Counted from the first letter of the stretch, positions 32,701 through 45,715 are shown. The stretch is 64,000 bases of DNA from Viola odorata (GCA_963691705.1 OY829544.1:8873501-8937500), one strand, 5' to 3'. Notes: a model not told the origin generated them from the sequence alone. Translations and numbers: made by a program.

Positions 32701-33111
32701 ATCGTGTATACTTCCATAATGAATAATCTGATGAATTCAATTTAAATGTACTGTTATTAGGTCAAGTAGCTGGAAAACATTTGCTTGATACCTCGACAAA
32801 CAAACAAAGATGCTGCATCTGCTACGAGAAGCAGGAACATTTGCTTGATACCTCGACAAACAAACAAAGATGCTGCATCTGCTACGAGAAGCAGGTGGAC
32901 TCATTTTTGTACAGGTACATGTGATTTTGAACTACTTACTTGAAAGTTTGAGCATCTTGCACAGCATTTGAAATTGACTTTTTTTCTTTTCAGATGTGGG
33001 CACATGTGCACCTGTCTCAATTGTGCGCATGAACTGCAACAAAGTTGTGGATTATGTCCAATATGCCAAGCTCCAATACTGGACGTTGTGAAAGCACGTA
33101 TGGATTCGTAG
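29711..33111 (+). CDS. RING-finger protein (putative E3 ubiquitin ligase) with a duplicated half-RING
   Basis: Seven exons are supported: 29711-30784, 30945-31072, 31201-31854, 31932-32412, 32503-32641, 32761-32914 and 32994-33111. All are in phase, giving 915 residues. Most of the protein is low-complexity, Ser-, Glu- and Gln-rich. Conserved blocks are [38 protein letters not shown] and a coiled-coil-like [19 protein letters not shown]. The C-terminus is a C3HC4-type RING of the PF13920 kind: CCICYEKQ, then [13 protein letters not shown], then [11 protein letters not shown]. Such RINGs recruit E2 enzymes. A perfect 60-bp tandem duplication in exon 6 repeats [10 protein letters not shown] plus [10 protein letters not shown], so the first Cys pair occurs twice. 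Exon 3 carries three 23-residue repeats. The chosen ATG (29711, AAAATGG) is the second of two in frame. The family is known in plants; its target is not. Confidence 0.88.
31414..31620 (+). repeat. Three tandem 69-bp repeats coding for 23-residue units
   Basis: Units start at 31414, 31483 and 31552 (CCATGAA...). Each encodes HE(D/Y)V(H/Q)AESIA plus a variable part with TDI.NI in the first two. The third is degraded at its end. All stay in frame within exon 3 of the RING gene. Confidence 0.85.
32776..32895 (+). repeat. Perfect 60-bp tandem duplication in exon 6 of the RING gene
   Basis: 32776-32835 and 32836-32895 are identical, and the length is a multiple of three. The duplicated codons include the first zinc-binding cysteine pair of the RING. 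Zero divergence means a very recent event or an assembly error. Confidence 0.95.
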
Positions 33112-33660
33112 AGTGCTGGATGAACGAGTTCTTGCTCAAGAGGACCGTTTTCTTTGTTTCTTTAGCATGCAACTCAACCGAACCGAACCTGACCAGGAAA
33201 ATGAGGAAAATCGTTTCATTTTCTTTCTACATTTTCCCAAGCTGACTTGTTTGATACCACAATCTGATTATCATTGAATGCCTCACAAGCCTAACATGAA
33301 TAACACCATTCAATTCTGTAAATTACACCAAACATTGTTTCTCATTTTACGTTAAGGATTAACAACATTTCCCAGTTTCTATTATAGAAGACAATACATC
33401 AAAGCTTGTCTTAATGCAAACGAGGTTTCTATTGAAAAATGGTCTTTACCATAGCAGACCACTAGTGTACTGTGTTAGTACAAATTCTCCACAACCAAGA
33501 TATGTACTGTTTTCCTTACAGGTTTCCAAGTAAACCCAGGACGTGATTTCTTGTAATGTGAAAGAAATAATTGAAAGGAAGAGTGTTTCTGCAAATTAAA
33601 TAAATGTAATGAAAATATATGAAAGAAATAGTAGAAATCAAGCAAAAAGCAATCTTATCT
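33112..33660. other. 3' region of the RING gene and adjoining spacer
   Basis: The first few hundred bases are probably the RING gene's 3' UTR. Around 33430-33550 the minus strand has a short open stretch (KSRPGFTWKPVRKT) that I do not recognise and cannot join to other exons. Confidence 0.35.
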
Positions 33661-33768
33661 TCACCTATTCCATTTAGCAGAAGTTAATGAAGAAATTGCA
33701 TGGTTGAACCAAGGGGGTTTGTTGTTGTACCTCTCCCTCTCCATTTTTGATGCCGTAAGCTCCACCAT
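33661..33768 (-). CDS. Possible 35-residue ORF behind a site II promoter (unrecognised)
   Basis: The minus-strand ATG at 33768-33766 opens 35 codons (MVELTASKMERER..., with KPPWFNHA). A GAGAG|gtac sequence inside could instead be a splice donor, leaving only the first 13 residues as exon 1. The leader is C/T-rich and three site II motifs lie at 33965-34026. I do not recognise the product. The promoter-like context, not the ORF, is the reason for listing it. Confidence 0.25.
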   Translation of the reverse strand: MVELTASKMERERYNNKPPWFNHAISSLTSAKWNR

Positions 33769-33964
33769 TGACGAATTTTGTCAGAACTGTGATAGCGAAT
33801 GTAGTCAGAAACTAGTAAGAACAAGACAGTCTTGTTTTATCAACTCTTTGATACGGAAAAACCAGCGAACGGAGAGAAGGAAAAAAAGAGGGGTTTTTGT
33901 CCGCAAGACTGGCCCTTTCTTTGGTTTCCTGGTTTTTCCTGGTTGGAGAGAGACTGAATTGAGG

Positions 33965-34026
33965 TGGGCTTTTAAGTTATGGGTTACAATTAAAATGGAG
34001 AAGGCCCAGAAGATTTATGAAGCCCA
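33965..34026 (-). promoter_or_regulatory. Site II (TGGGCY) cluster for an unassigned minus-strand unit
   Basis: TGGGCT at 33965-33970, GGCCCA at 34003-34008 and AGCCCA at 34021-34026, followed on the minus strand by a pyrimidine-rich leader (33960-33860). This resembles the promoter at 28232-28325. Confidence 0.5.
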
Positions 34027-34054
34027 ATATAAGAAAAGACCGATAAGGCCGTAA

Positions 34055-37000
34055 CTAATCCTAATCTTATACCTTAAGAAAAACAAAAACAAAAAAAGAG
34101 GGGAAAAAAACACTTGGATCATCAACTAACCACACACATATGGGTCGCTTTTGAATCCAAAGTTAGCCCTAATTGATGATTTTCAATGAACAAAAATAAA
34201 ACAATTTTATATATATGGTTAGATATAAGATATAGAATGATGATGATAATGAAGCATCATGCCATTTGAGGTCCATTCATACATTCAAAACTTCGCTATG
34301 CCTCACTACTTTATATACACAATTGGGGTCATGTCTTTTTCCTCCTCAATAATGTTCCCTCTCATTAATTTCTCTGATTTAAAAATATTGAATTTATAGC
34401 TAATATTGTCCGAATACCATCGAGTTTCATCGTGGTTGAGTAATTAGAGGTTTGTTCATTTTAATTAACTAATGTCTCGATAGAGTTCATGGTACCACGT
34501 AATGTATATTGAGAGAACCATCCCAACCTTGTCATACATCCGACAATACTTGAATAAAAATAATCTCATATTTTAATAGGGAAAAGAGGATACCTCGTCT
34601 TTTGTGGTCTCGAATATTCTCTCGAATATCCTCTTTATTCTAAACAAACACTAAAATGTTCTCATTCGGTTTACACTTGAGAGTTGAGACTTGGGTCAAA
34701 ATTAAACAGTGAACGAATTGTATTATTCACCACTCAATCATAACCAATGTGTGTACGCTCATGCATTTATGTTTAATTTAGTGTCCCAAATTTGATGGGG
34801 CCATTACATATAGTTATCCGAATACGAACGGGATACGCCGAGGTTGTCCCGTTGCGGATTAGAACCTCAGAAATCAGATTGAGCAAAGCACTTTTGGGGC
34901 TCGTGGACAGCTGGTACATTATTCATGTTCATCAGAAAACAAAACACAAGACAGGTTTAACATTTTGGTTTCTATTCGTACAATAATGCATTTTTGGTGT
35001 TCCTCCACGAAAGAGATGGAAGGAAACCCATCAAATGAATTGTCACTATACAAATTAACAACGAATTAGTTGAATATTTTCCAAATTAACAACGAATTTT
35101 AGTATATAATTTAATTTAATGGCTGAATTACAAGCTATAACTGTTTTAAAATAATAATTGAGGATTGAGTCACTCTACGTGTCAAGTCACCAGATATGAA
35201 TAAATCTTGACTTTCTTGTGGGTTTTGTCCAAGAAATGTCTCCAATTATTCAATAGTACGTGTGACACACATGCTTTTGTTTCTGCTGTTTATCAATAGA
35301 AAAATTATCATTATGCGTTATTAATTTATTACTCCCGTGTTAGATTAATTGACTTCCTAAAATAATAAATAAATTTAAAATAATATTTTTTTACCACATT
35401 TTTTTAACTATAGTTTTCAATTTATCCATTTTTTATACTATAATTACAATAATACTATTGTACAAAATTAATTGATTGAGTAAAAAAACTAAGATAGAGG
35501 GCAGAAGTCGTAATTATGATTTCAAACGACAGTTAATTTAGAGCACATTTTCAATAAAAAAGTGACGGTTAATTGAGGTCGGACGAGGGAGTATATTATA
35601 TGTTATATATAATTAAATATATGGAATTTTCAATATTCTTATAATATATATTCCCGCACCAAAATATGGATTAATATCAGAAAAATAGGGACAAGTAATA
35701 CCCGCACCAAAATATGGCATACTATATAACGTAATTTTTCAACAATAACCAACTATATTTTACCGGAAAATGCGCATTGAAAACAGGACACATGTAAGAA
35801 CAAAACTATTTCCTTAGCGGCGCAAATTATAAATACGGCCATTTTAATCACAATTAATCAGTGTTAGTTGTTTAATACTCTCATTTCTTTAAAACAAAAA
35901 TTAATCATTATATATAGATAAATTTCTTATTACGAGGACATTTAGAGCGTAAAATAAAATTAAAACTAATTTAATAGTCGAGATTTGTCCTTTATTAGCT
36001 TTTTCTACAAATTTTTCAAGTGTAAAACTACTCAAATTTCATCTCGTAACATCTGAGGGTCATTAATTACTTTTTTTTCCTACCACAATACTTATCTGAA
36101 TCGGGATTTCTAAAAATTAAGGGCTATTTTACAAAAAGTACTAGTAGATCGTAAACTTATTGGTGTACAACTATCATATTGTTGTGATTAGATGTGAAAT
36201 ATGTTATTGAAAAAAACAAGATGATAAGGATATGAAACAGACACGGTTTCTTAATCTTGTAATGTTTCACATCTGCTTTCTAAAATATATCAAAAAGGGA
36301 GATTATGTATCCATCAAGGGGTACTGGGTTTGAAGATAAACCTACATTACAAGCTGCAGATTGAATCCATGGTTGGGTTCATTTATGCAATAATTCCAAG
36401 AAAATACGCTGTAGATGATGTCAATCCCTTCCAATCTTTGTCATCAATAATTAATAATTTATTATCAGCATTGTTCCTTCCATGTGCCTGGTTAACAGTC
36501 ACTTCAATACAAGTAGACAATGCTAATATGTGCGATACCAGCACCTAACATAAACTCGTCGCTTACTTTTATAACGATAGTAGAAAAATGAACAGCCAGC
36601 CAAAGCTCCCATTAAGCACCAAGACCGCGAGTTGACTACATGTTGTATCAAGTGTTAATTAAGAATTAGAGTTTGATTAAAGCAAGAAGTCTAGGTTGTA
36701 TGATCCAAAATGTTAAAAGTTGACTCAGTGAATATGGGCCATTTTGTCTCACAACTGGGATTTGGGACCATGTACTTGCAAAGAAAAGAATAGAAAAAAT
36801 ACATCATGATTAAGTAAAGGCAAATTCAAATCAAGAAAAAACTGCTAAAAAACAGAGTCTATATTAATTAGTTATTACAAAAACCCATAAAAAAAATTAT
36901 GGACAAGTTTAATTTGATTAGTTGAGCAACTAAACTTGAACTATAACATAAAAGTAATTAATTTGCATATTATAGCCTTTAGAGCTGGCTAGCTAGCTAG

Positions 37001-38039
37001 CTTGGAACTACAGGGAAGATTCGTGAACAAATTTGAGCAGTTGAAAAGAAAGAAGAGAACATGAGGCATATGAGTTGGAAATGGAGGGGCCAAAAAGAAA
37101 CAGGGCCTGGCATGAACACCACCACCACTATATCACCATTCCCCACGTAAGTTTTGACGTTGATTTGACACTCTTGACTCTTTAGTAACGACGAGTTGAT
37201 TCGATCTTAAGAAGGAATTAATTGTTGCGAGCATTTTACTATTTACATACATCATATTATGTCAATCTAGTGTGAATAAAATTAGCCTTAGCCTAGTTGA
37301 TTTGAGATAGTTGTAGTTTAGACGTACAAAAAAAAAAGTTGAGTATTATCAACTGGTGGTTGGTGCGAACGATCTAACGTTCTCACTCATTTAATAGTTT
37401 AATACTTATGTATAGAATAATTACTCATTAAAAATACTTTACCTATTAATGAACCGATTGATACAAACCCTAAAAGATTAGTCATAACCTAAATGGACTT
37501 AGGAACTTATAATTTAAACCAAAAAAGAATTGGAGTTGAGTATTTTTAGAAAGTAATTGCTGCCAATGATATAGTGCTTTCACTCATTAGTAAGAAATTA
37601 TCTATTTTCATCTTTATATAGACTAATTATTCGCTGAAAATATTTTATCCATCAATAAATGAAAAGAAATAAACCTTAACAAATTGACTACTGTGCAAGA
37701 TTTGAGTGTGATGTATGTAAAGTGTAAACTCAAGCAATCACAAGCAATGAACAAATTGGTCTAAATTTTATAGGGTGCAAGATTGAGAGTCTGATGAATG
37801 TAGACTCAAGCAAATCACATGTAATGAAACTAATATGACATGACCATTAATCTAAAAAATTCGCCTAATAATTTAATTCATGGGAGAGTGGATGGAGGAG
37901 AAAGGGTGGGAGTCATTGTCACCCTTACTACACTCACATTACCCCAAAAGCAAAAATACCCCTCACAAGAGGGCTGTATGGCAGACCCCAACCCACCCAT
38001 GTTACCATTCCCTCCACAATGTCCCCACTTGCCACTTCT
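34055..38039. other. AT-rich intergenic spacer
   Basis: Contains one Stowaway-like MITE (35332-35591), a duplicated CCCGCACCAAAATATGG at about 35654 and 35701, and a diverged direct repeat near 37690-37830 (TGCAAGATT...ACTCAAGCAA...ATGAA twice). Frames at 34792-34986 and 36330-36548 have no known domain and are not called. Confidence 0.55.
35332..35591. mobile_element. Stowaway-like MITE, diverged
   Basis: Left end CTCCCGTGTTAGATTAATTG, right end inverted CTCCCTCGTCCGACCTCAATTAAC, with TA on both sides (35330-35331, 35592-35593). Both subterminal parts contain an ATTAA-type match, but the arms are poorly paired. Confidence 0.6.
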
Positions 38040-38045
38040 TATAAA
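38040..38045 (+). promoter_or_regulatory. TATA box of the DNA glycosylase gene
   Basis: TATAAA lies 84 bp upstream of the ATG at 38124, followed by a C/A-rich leader typical of plant 5' UTRs. Confidence 0.55.
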
Positions 38046-38123
38046 CCCTCCTTAATTCCTTCCACCACCACCATCTTCAATCCATCTTCTACACCCTCAT
38101 TTTAGACACCAGAAAAACCAAAC

Positions 38124-40151
38124 ATGTGTTCCTCCAAATCTAGGCAGCAGCAGCACCATACTTCAAGTAATTTCACCACCACCGCCACCACCATTGCTAA
38201 ACTTAATGGCCGCCCTGTCCTCCAGCCTAAATCCAATCAATTTCCTACCTTGGAAAAGAGAAATTCACTCAAAAAGAACCCAACAACAACACCAACAAGC
38301 AATGCCACTGCTACTACTAATAAAACCAAGAACCCTAATTCTAATCTGTCACCTCCTATCTCCCCGAAGTTGAAGTCACCTAGGCCAGCAGCAGTTAAGA
38401 GAGGAAGTGATCCTAATTATTCCTTAAACTCTAGTTCTGACAAGGTTGTTGTTGTTGTTCCCCTGACACCCTCACCGACCAAATTAGCAACTACTGTCAA
38501 GAAATCAAAGAAAAGTTGCAATCTTGAAGCTAATTGTGACATGAAATTCTATTCTCCTCCTCCCTCCATTGCTGATGCTCCTGGTAGTATAGCAGCTGCA
38601 AGGAGAGAACAGGTTGCTACTATGCAGAAAGAGAGGAAATTGAGAACTGCCCATTATGGAAGAACAAACAACTCTGCTAAGAAGGTTGCTCCTGTTGATC
38701 ATCAGTCTCCAGTTACTGTGGGAAAAGAGGAAAAGAGATGCAGTTTCATCACTCCAAATTCAGGTACAGTAGATTCCACCACAAGTTCAATTCAAGTTTC
38801 ATTAAATTCACAAAAATGGGTTGAAATTGGAAGCAAAAAGATCAAAACTTTATGCCCAGAGGTTCATTTCAAGTTTTATTAAATTCATGTTTCTATGCAT
38901 AAAAATGAGTTGAAATTGGAAGAAAAAAGATTAAAACTTTCTGCCCACATGTTCAATTCAAGTTTACTAATTTCATGTTTCTATGCACAAAAATGGGTTG
39001 AAATTGGAAGAAAAAAGATTAAAACTTTCTTCCTGTCCTGTTCATTCTGCAGATCCCATCTATGTTGCCTACCATGATAAAGAATGGGGAGTAGCTGTCC
39101 ATGATGATAAGTAAGTTTTCATCTTCATTCTTTGACAGATGACACATTTTGATTAGGACAAACTCATGGGTACCAAAATTGAACTGTCTTTTATTATGCA
39201 CAGGTTGTTGTTTGAATTGCTGGTGCTGACTGGTGCTCAAGTTGGATCGGATTGGGCTTCAGTTTTGAGGAAACGAGAAGCATTCAGGTGTGTATGCTTT
39301 AGAATATAGAAATTCTAAAGAAAAAAGATTAAATACTATTTTTTCTTAACAGGGCTAGATCAACTTTCGAGATTAATGATTACCATGTTTCTTGGAAATT
39401 CAATTTTCCTGTTTCAGGAAGGCTTTTTCTGGGTTCGATGCAGAGGTTATTGCAACATTCAATGAGAAGAAGATGGCATCAATCAGTGCTGAGTATGGCA
39501 TAAACATGAGCCAAGTTAGAGGAGTTGTTGACAACTCTATCCGGATTCTTGCGGTAATGCATCATTTTTTACTAATAACCTCATTAATTTAATGTAAACA
39601 CAAGCTCTCCTTTTTAGTTTTAGCAATAAAGTTATCTCCTTTCTTATTAATCTATAATTAAATCACTTAAGAAGTTAAGAATAAACATGTGAACCCAACT
39701 TAACACATAATTAGTCTATTGTGTCGGATAATGCTCGAACAAGATTAATCTTTTGCTCGACAAGAAAAAGACAACCTAGAAAAACCGAAAATATTAGATA
39801 TAAATCACATAATCAAGTGATAACAATTACTATTCAAAATTAAGTTAGTATTAATAGCTTATTGATTGAATTGAATTTTTGCAGGTGCAGAAGGAATTTG
39901 GGTCATTTGACAAGTACTTATGGGGATATGTTAACAACAAGCCAATCTGCACACAGTACAAATCATGCCAAAAGATACCAGTGAAGACCTCAAAATCAGA
40001 AACCGTAAGCAAGGACATGGTGAAGAGAGGTTTCAGGCTTGTTGGTCCTACTGTAATCCATTCATTCATGCAAGCAGCTGGTCTGAGCAATGATCATCTC
40101 ATCTCTTGCTCTAGGCATCACCAATGCATCCTCCTCTCCTCCCAAAATTAA
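38124..40151 (+). CDS. DNA-3-methyladenine glycosylase I (TAG family)
   Basis: Five exons (38124-38763, 39053-39110, 39204-39287, 39418-39553, 39885-40151) encode 394 residues with consistent phases. The first 200 residues are a plant-type, Ser/Pro/Thr/Lys-rich N-terminal extension, often a targeting or disordered region. The catalytic part matches bacterial TAG: RCSFITPNSDPIYVAYHDKE with the start of the zinc-snap Cys and His, LLFELLVLTGAQVGSDW, the RKAFSGFD and NEKKMASI region, and GPTVIHSFMQAAGLSNDHLI followed by SCSRH, which supplies the second His and Cys. The enzyme removes 3-methyladenine from alkylated DNA to start base excision repair. Plants carry several such genes with long N-termini. 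Intron 1 contains a three-copy tandem repeat. No inactivating change was seen. Confidence 0.92.
38796..39032 (+). repeat. Three-copy tandem repeat (88-89 bp) in intron 1 of the glycosylase gene
   Basis: The marker TTGAAATTGGAAG recurs at 38821, 38910 and 38998. The units share CAAGTTT, TTCATGTTTCTATGCA, AAAAATG and AAAGATTAAAACTTT. The array lies between the donor at 38764 and the acceptor at 39052. Confidence 0.85.
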
Positions 40152-43100
40152 CACAAGGAAAAGGGAATTAATCAAGCATAAGCATACTTAATTAGTAGCT
40201 AACAACTATAGCTATAATTTAATTAGTAATTAGGTTGGTGTGTACTGTACTGTAGTGTAGTGAGTGAGAGTTTGTGGAAGAATTTAGGGCAATGATGGGT
40301 TTGGCAGCAGACAGGTTTTGCAGGTCGGCAGGAGATGGCACATGATCAGTTCTGTTGAAAAAGAGGGGAAAAAAAAAAGATTAAGACTTTTGCCTATAAT
40401 CAGTGCGCAGAGGAGGGCTGGGTAGGGTTGGGCCAGACCTCCTTATTAATATTCTTTTGCTATCAGTTGGACCAGATAAGAATTCTGCCTGCTCTCCTGC
40501 AAGGAATAAGGATAAAGGGTGAAGCTTTTCTTTTTACAATCATGGAAGATACCTTTGATCCTTTTAAGACCATACTAATCAATTTCTGAACAAGTCTGCC
40601 AATTGTAGTATGGGTTTTTGTATCAGTTATCAGTTTCAGGATTTGTTGATTTCTAACTTGTAGGTTTGTAATATAATTTCTGAAGTTTGTGTACCAAATA
40701 TGATTGATTTAAATTGGAGTTTAGTGATTATCGATCGTTTCTCTCTTGATTCTTCCCTCATTTTATCTCCTTTTCTTTTTTCCCGCCATATTCACTCCCC
40801 CGTGTTAAACAATAGAATATAATGTGACAAAATGGATCGGTGATGTTTTTGAATTTGACTGATAGTTCGAGAAAATACTGAAATTCATTGCACCTTATCT
40901 AAATAATGAATTTTGCATCAGGTTTTTTAATTTGACCGATAGTTTGAGGCCAGAATGAAATTACAACGTTTTTTTATAAACGGGGTGAGACTCGAACTTA
41001 AGACTCTTCCAATATCTTTATTATCAATATGTAACCTTATATTCTCGTTAGCTGGGATAGGCCCTAAGCATCTTCTTCTTCTCCAATCCATGTGCCATCA
41101 ACTTCACAGCAGCTTACTTTTTCCCTAAACATGTGTGTGTGATGTGATGATTGATGACAGTGATTATGTGATGGCTTTAACTCCCTGTAAAGTAGGCACC
41201 CAATTTGATGGAATGGAATCCAAACCCACAATTGCTTGATTTTCTTTCTTTTGGGACCTTTGCTAGCTGTTGTTGAGTCAATGACCTGTCCTCCCAAAAC
41301 CATGCCTTAGTTCTTGCCCCAAACTATGACAATCTGCAAAAGCTACAAAACCCACCTAGATATAAAGTAAATAGGATTCGTCATTAGTTTTTTTTGTCCA
41401 GGAGTGTTATCATAGCAGATGTTAGGATTACGAGATTTGAGACTACGGCTAAAGTTTGGGCTCTATAGGTCTATGGCTCAAAATAAGCCCAGCCCATACG
41501 AAAAGGCTTGCCTCATAAATTGCTCACGTCATCCTTACTTGCGGACCCTAGTATAATAAATTCGGAGAGCATGCCTTACCTATTCACTCCATATACACTG
41601 AAATAAATAAATTAGCAATTTTTTTATTTTATGGGTAAGAGTATTGAACTACTCGCAACTATAACTACGAGAGAAAATACAATTTTATCCACATTCCTCC
41701 TTGCACATTGTTTCGTATATGTTCATCTATGAATAGATTTGTATATCAACGAGTATGTATTTTATTGGTTATTTAACTGATAATAAAATTGTGGAAAAAA
41801 TGCATTGGGTTCTTATTTTTCCTCTTTGAACCCATTGAGGAATTGGGTTAGATGGGCCAGGGCCAGGCCCAGGTATTGAAAAAAAGAAAAGGTCAAGATT
41901 AGAAAGACGTCGTTCTGAGAAAAGAAAGGAAAGGCACCATAGGCCCATAGCAAAAAAAATTGAAAGGCCATATCATTGAGTTGAAAACGTTTTTTCTTTC
42001 TTCAGCAGCTTAAATTAGTTCCATTTTAAATTTAAATATTGTTTTAGTTACGGACATAATTTTTTTTTTTAAAAAGTGAAATTACAATTTTTAATATTAA
42101 ATAATTATTTTTTATTTTATTTTAAATAAATTAGCTAGGGTGTTCATCTTTTTTCTTTATACTAAATAAATTAATCATAAATCACTTATGGAATTGCACA
42201 ACGATATTTAATTTGGAACAATTTTTTTATAACTAAAACGGCATTTAAAACGGGACGGAATAATAGTAATCTGTTATTGAAATTTTGCTCATCGATGCAC
42301 AACCGGCGACATCCGTGGAAAACAAAAAGGGTTAAGTATTTAATAATTAACATCCATTCGTTTGTGCTCATATTACATGCACCTAAACATGTCAGCTTAT
42401 GTTTGTCCCAGGTTGGTGCTTGTCCTAATATAATTTATTAATTAGAATTGATTTGTTTAATGCGCCTAATGGACCTAGGTTTCAATTAAATAATTTAAAT
42501 ATAAGCTTATAATTCCGATGCAATTCAATAGATGACTATACTATCGGAAAAAGTACGTAGTATGAATAGTTTGACATTCTTACTTTTTAGTTAAAATATC
42601 ATTAACTTTGATAATATCGTTGCTTAATTTTAATAATTAATAATTAATATTAATATTTAATTAATTATAGATAAAGCTACAATAATTAATATTTAATTCT
42701 GAAAAAAAATCTTTAATAATTCATATTTAATAATTTGAGCCATACTTGGCTGAAAAATAAAATTGTTTTAGCCACGTATGACTAGTCGCAAAGGGCGTCC
42801 TAATTATTGTGATTCGTTGTCTTTCCCCCCTTTCTTTCTTTCTTTTTTTTTTAACAAAAAAAAGAAAAGAATACAACAAATCTATCACTATCCTTAATGT
42901 GTCGGCGTGATTATTTATCAAATACTACAAAAGAGTAAAGACTCAAAGTGACTGCTTCTTACAGTTTGTTAATTGTATAATTAACCTCTTAATTAGTGCA
43001 TTCTTAATTAAGGTCCTTGAGGATGGTTTAGGTTTCTAGCGTTTTACATCAGAGTCAAAGGTTGTCGCGGTAACAATGTAAATTGCCTAAAAATGGAGAT

Positions 43101-44863
43101 TTTTTTAAAAAAAATTGATACTAATAATTAAGAATATTATAATTAGAACCTTTACTAATTACTTCTGAATCCTGATCACCATCTATGAGATTTACAAGAA
43201 AGATTTATTTGACTGTGAGATGTGAATTTAGAATTTTACTATGATTAGTGGTAATTTTCAATCTAGATCTCTTACTTCTATTTTGTTTTATTTCATTTAT
43301 GAGAAAAATTAACGAGAGATTGAGCTAATTGATTATTAATTAAGCGAGCGACGTGGCGCGGAGAGGATCGTGTCGTCGTCCTAGCAAAGTTGCAAGCAAA
43401 TCAAGGCCGCAAATTAGCAAATTAAAATCTCCACTACGTACAAACGCCAAAAGTTAATTATAATTAAGCGTGTAGAGTTTAATTGGGGTTTATAATATCC
43501 TATGGGTGTGTGGTGAAGTAATCACATCAATGGTTTTGAGTGTATGTATATATGTTAGATTTGGTTTCAGAGATAGTGAGGATAATACTTAAACTCGAAT
43601 AACGGTTAACAAATGAAATCAAAACTCTAACATTAAGAGTGTATCTATTAATTTTTATTTTATTTTAAAAATGATTGAATTTAAAATAGAAATTATATTA
43701 TAATTAGAAATTGCAAAAGTAATTTTGCTTCTATGTTTTTAGGAAAAATGACCATTGTCTCTTGTTTTCTAAGAAAAAGAAGCTTTAATTAATGTCGGCA
43801 AAGATGCAAGTCACTCTAACTAGTGTATTGATGTAAAATGCCAGGAACTCTTCTTGTCTTGGTGCTGAATAATCTGACGTGAACAGATAGCACAGCGGCA
43901 TGCCAAACTTGAACACTCATATTCTCCTCTCCATACACTGCTCACCAACTGCATAATTCCTCAAAAATATAAAACTAATAAATGAAAAATCCCTCTCTTC
44001 TTTCCTCTAATGTTGATTGTCTTATCTTATTATTATTATTAATTATCATAACAATCTTACGTTTTATGCCCGTCGGTCGAAATGGGTAAGGAAGCTATCT
44101 ATTTTTCATTTAACGCCGAAAAAATCTATTAAAATAATCATTTATTTTCGGAAGTATAAAAAAACCCGAAAAAGTTGGAAAATATTTCCCAATTACTTTA
44201 CTACTAGAAGACTATGTTCTTGCAACTAGTCAAATAAGAAACAGCACGGCGAAACATTTAAAACGCACATGCTCTAAGGTTTATAACCACAGACATTGAA
44301 ATCAAGTCAACATGCTCGTCTCATCTTCGTGTCCATATGGAAAAACAAAAATGTTTTCTCAAATAAAACCCAACCGCCGGTGTAATGTTTCCCGCCATGC
44401 GATCAATACGCGGTTTCTCTTACGTGTAAAGTAAGTGTAACTATTAAATACTTAATTAGTCGTATTAAGATGTAATTGGGTAATTATAAGAAACTAACAT
44501 CATCTTTAATTACTCCGATCGGATGCCTATAGTATATGTTCAATGGCAGTGATAAGATACTGGCAACGTTGATTAACTCTATTTAATAGAATCGTGCAGA
44601 ATAATTTGTTAAAAATACGTTAAAAATATGAATCAATTTTTTTTTTAATTCTTACAAAAATAAATTGGAAGTCATTTTTTTAAAATATAAAAGGATTACA
44701 AAATGTACATTGAATTAATCCCACATTAATCAGATGCTTAATTAAAATGGTGAAGGATGACTATATTTTGGTTCAATCTTTTACGCTAGCAACTCATCAA
44801 TCATTTTATCTCATTTCATTAGAAAAAAGAATACTAATAAATAAATAAATAAATAATGAAATA
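40152..44863. other. AT-rich intergenic spacer
   Basis: Follows the glycosylase 3' UTR (about 40152-40700). No coding gene or RNA gene is supported. At 40980-41050 an inverted GTTCGAGTCTC-like box lies in a possible SINE or dispersed repeat, but no tRNA-like A box or tail could be fixed. The rest is A/T-rich with homopolymers. Confidence 0.5.
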
Positions 44864-45187
44864 CTCCCACCATCTCTATGCTGTTTCATACTTATCAAAA
44901 TAATCATTCACATATTTTTTTATAGTTTATATTTGTCTAGTACATTTTCTGTTATATTATATTAATCATACTTTATTATTTTTATTAATCATCACTCTTC
45001 AACAATTACGAGTAAGTTAATAAAATTAAACAAAAAGTCACGTAAAATTAGTAAAATATTATTATTGCTTAAAAAATTAATGTAAATATAAGCTTACAAT
45101 ACCGATGCAATTCAATAAATGACCATATTATAAACAAGACTATGTGATGAAAACCCCACAAACGTTGTAAATTTAAGAAAGATGGAG
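44864..45187. mobile_element. Possible Stowaway-like MITE, strongly diverged
   Basis: Left end CTCCCACCATCTC and right end inverted CTCCATCTTTC, each next to TA. The interior shows no clear arms, and at 324 bp it may be two fragments. Confidence 0.35.
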
Positions 45188-45482
45188 TACAAATAAATTC
45201 TCATTTTTTCGATTCTTCGTGTCTTCTCTACCTTTTAGATAAAAAATCAGTTAAATTCGTGCAATGATTGACTCGGAAACAAATAGTCATGTATTGAGTG
45301 GAGGATAGGTGGCACGTGGAAACTACTAATCGTCTGTTACCTTAATTTATATTAAATGTCATTTTAGACGTGGATATAAAAATTAAGAAAATAATTAGTT
45401 ACAACTCTTGAGAGTACTTTTAATATTAAATAATTTATCTTTTTCATACTTTTAATATTAAATAATCTATCTTTTTCATACT

Positions 45483-45715
45483 CCCTTCGTCCTTTTTTTA
45501 GTTATCGTTTTTTTTATTTTTCATTATAACCAAGATAATCATTAGATTACAATTATTATATAATTTTTAACTAAATTGCCCTTATTAATTATCAACCAGT
45601 CCTCTTTAATTTTCCTCCAAAAAGTGGTTAATTTAAAATTATTTAGGGTTAATTTTATCATTGACTACAAAAAATAATCTTGAAAATTAAAATATAACAA
45701 CTAAATAGGGAAAAC
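45483..45715. mobile_element. Degenerate Stowaway-like MITE
   Basis: The left end CTCCCTTCGTCCTTTTTTTAG has the usual start. On the right, the inverse of a TTTTCCCTATTTAGTTG sequence is present, but the terminal CTCCC is lost. It lies in an AT-rich spacer. Confidence 0.4.

Noticed and set aside
33704..34054. 116-codon plus-strand frame
   Set aside because: It runs antisense through a promoter-like region with site II motifs; composition is not protein-like.
40975..41050. tRNA or SINE-like B box on the minus strand
   Set aside because: Only one box is visible; no tRNA fold, no tail and no target duplication.
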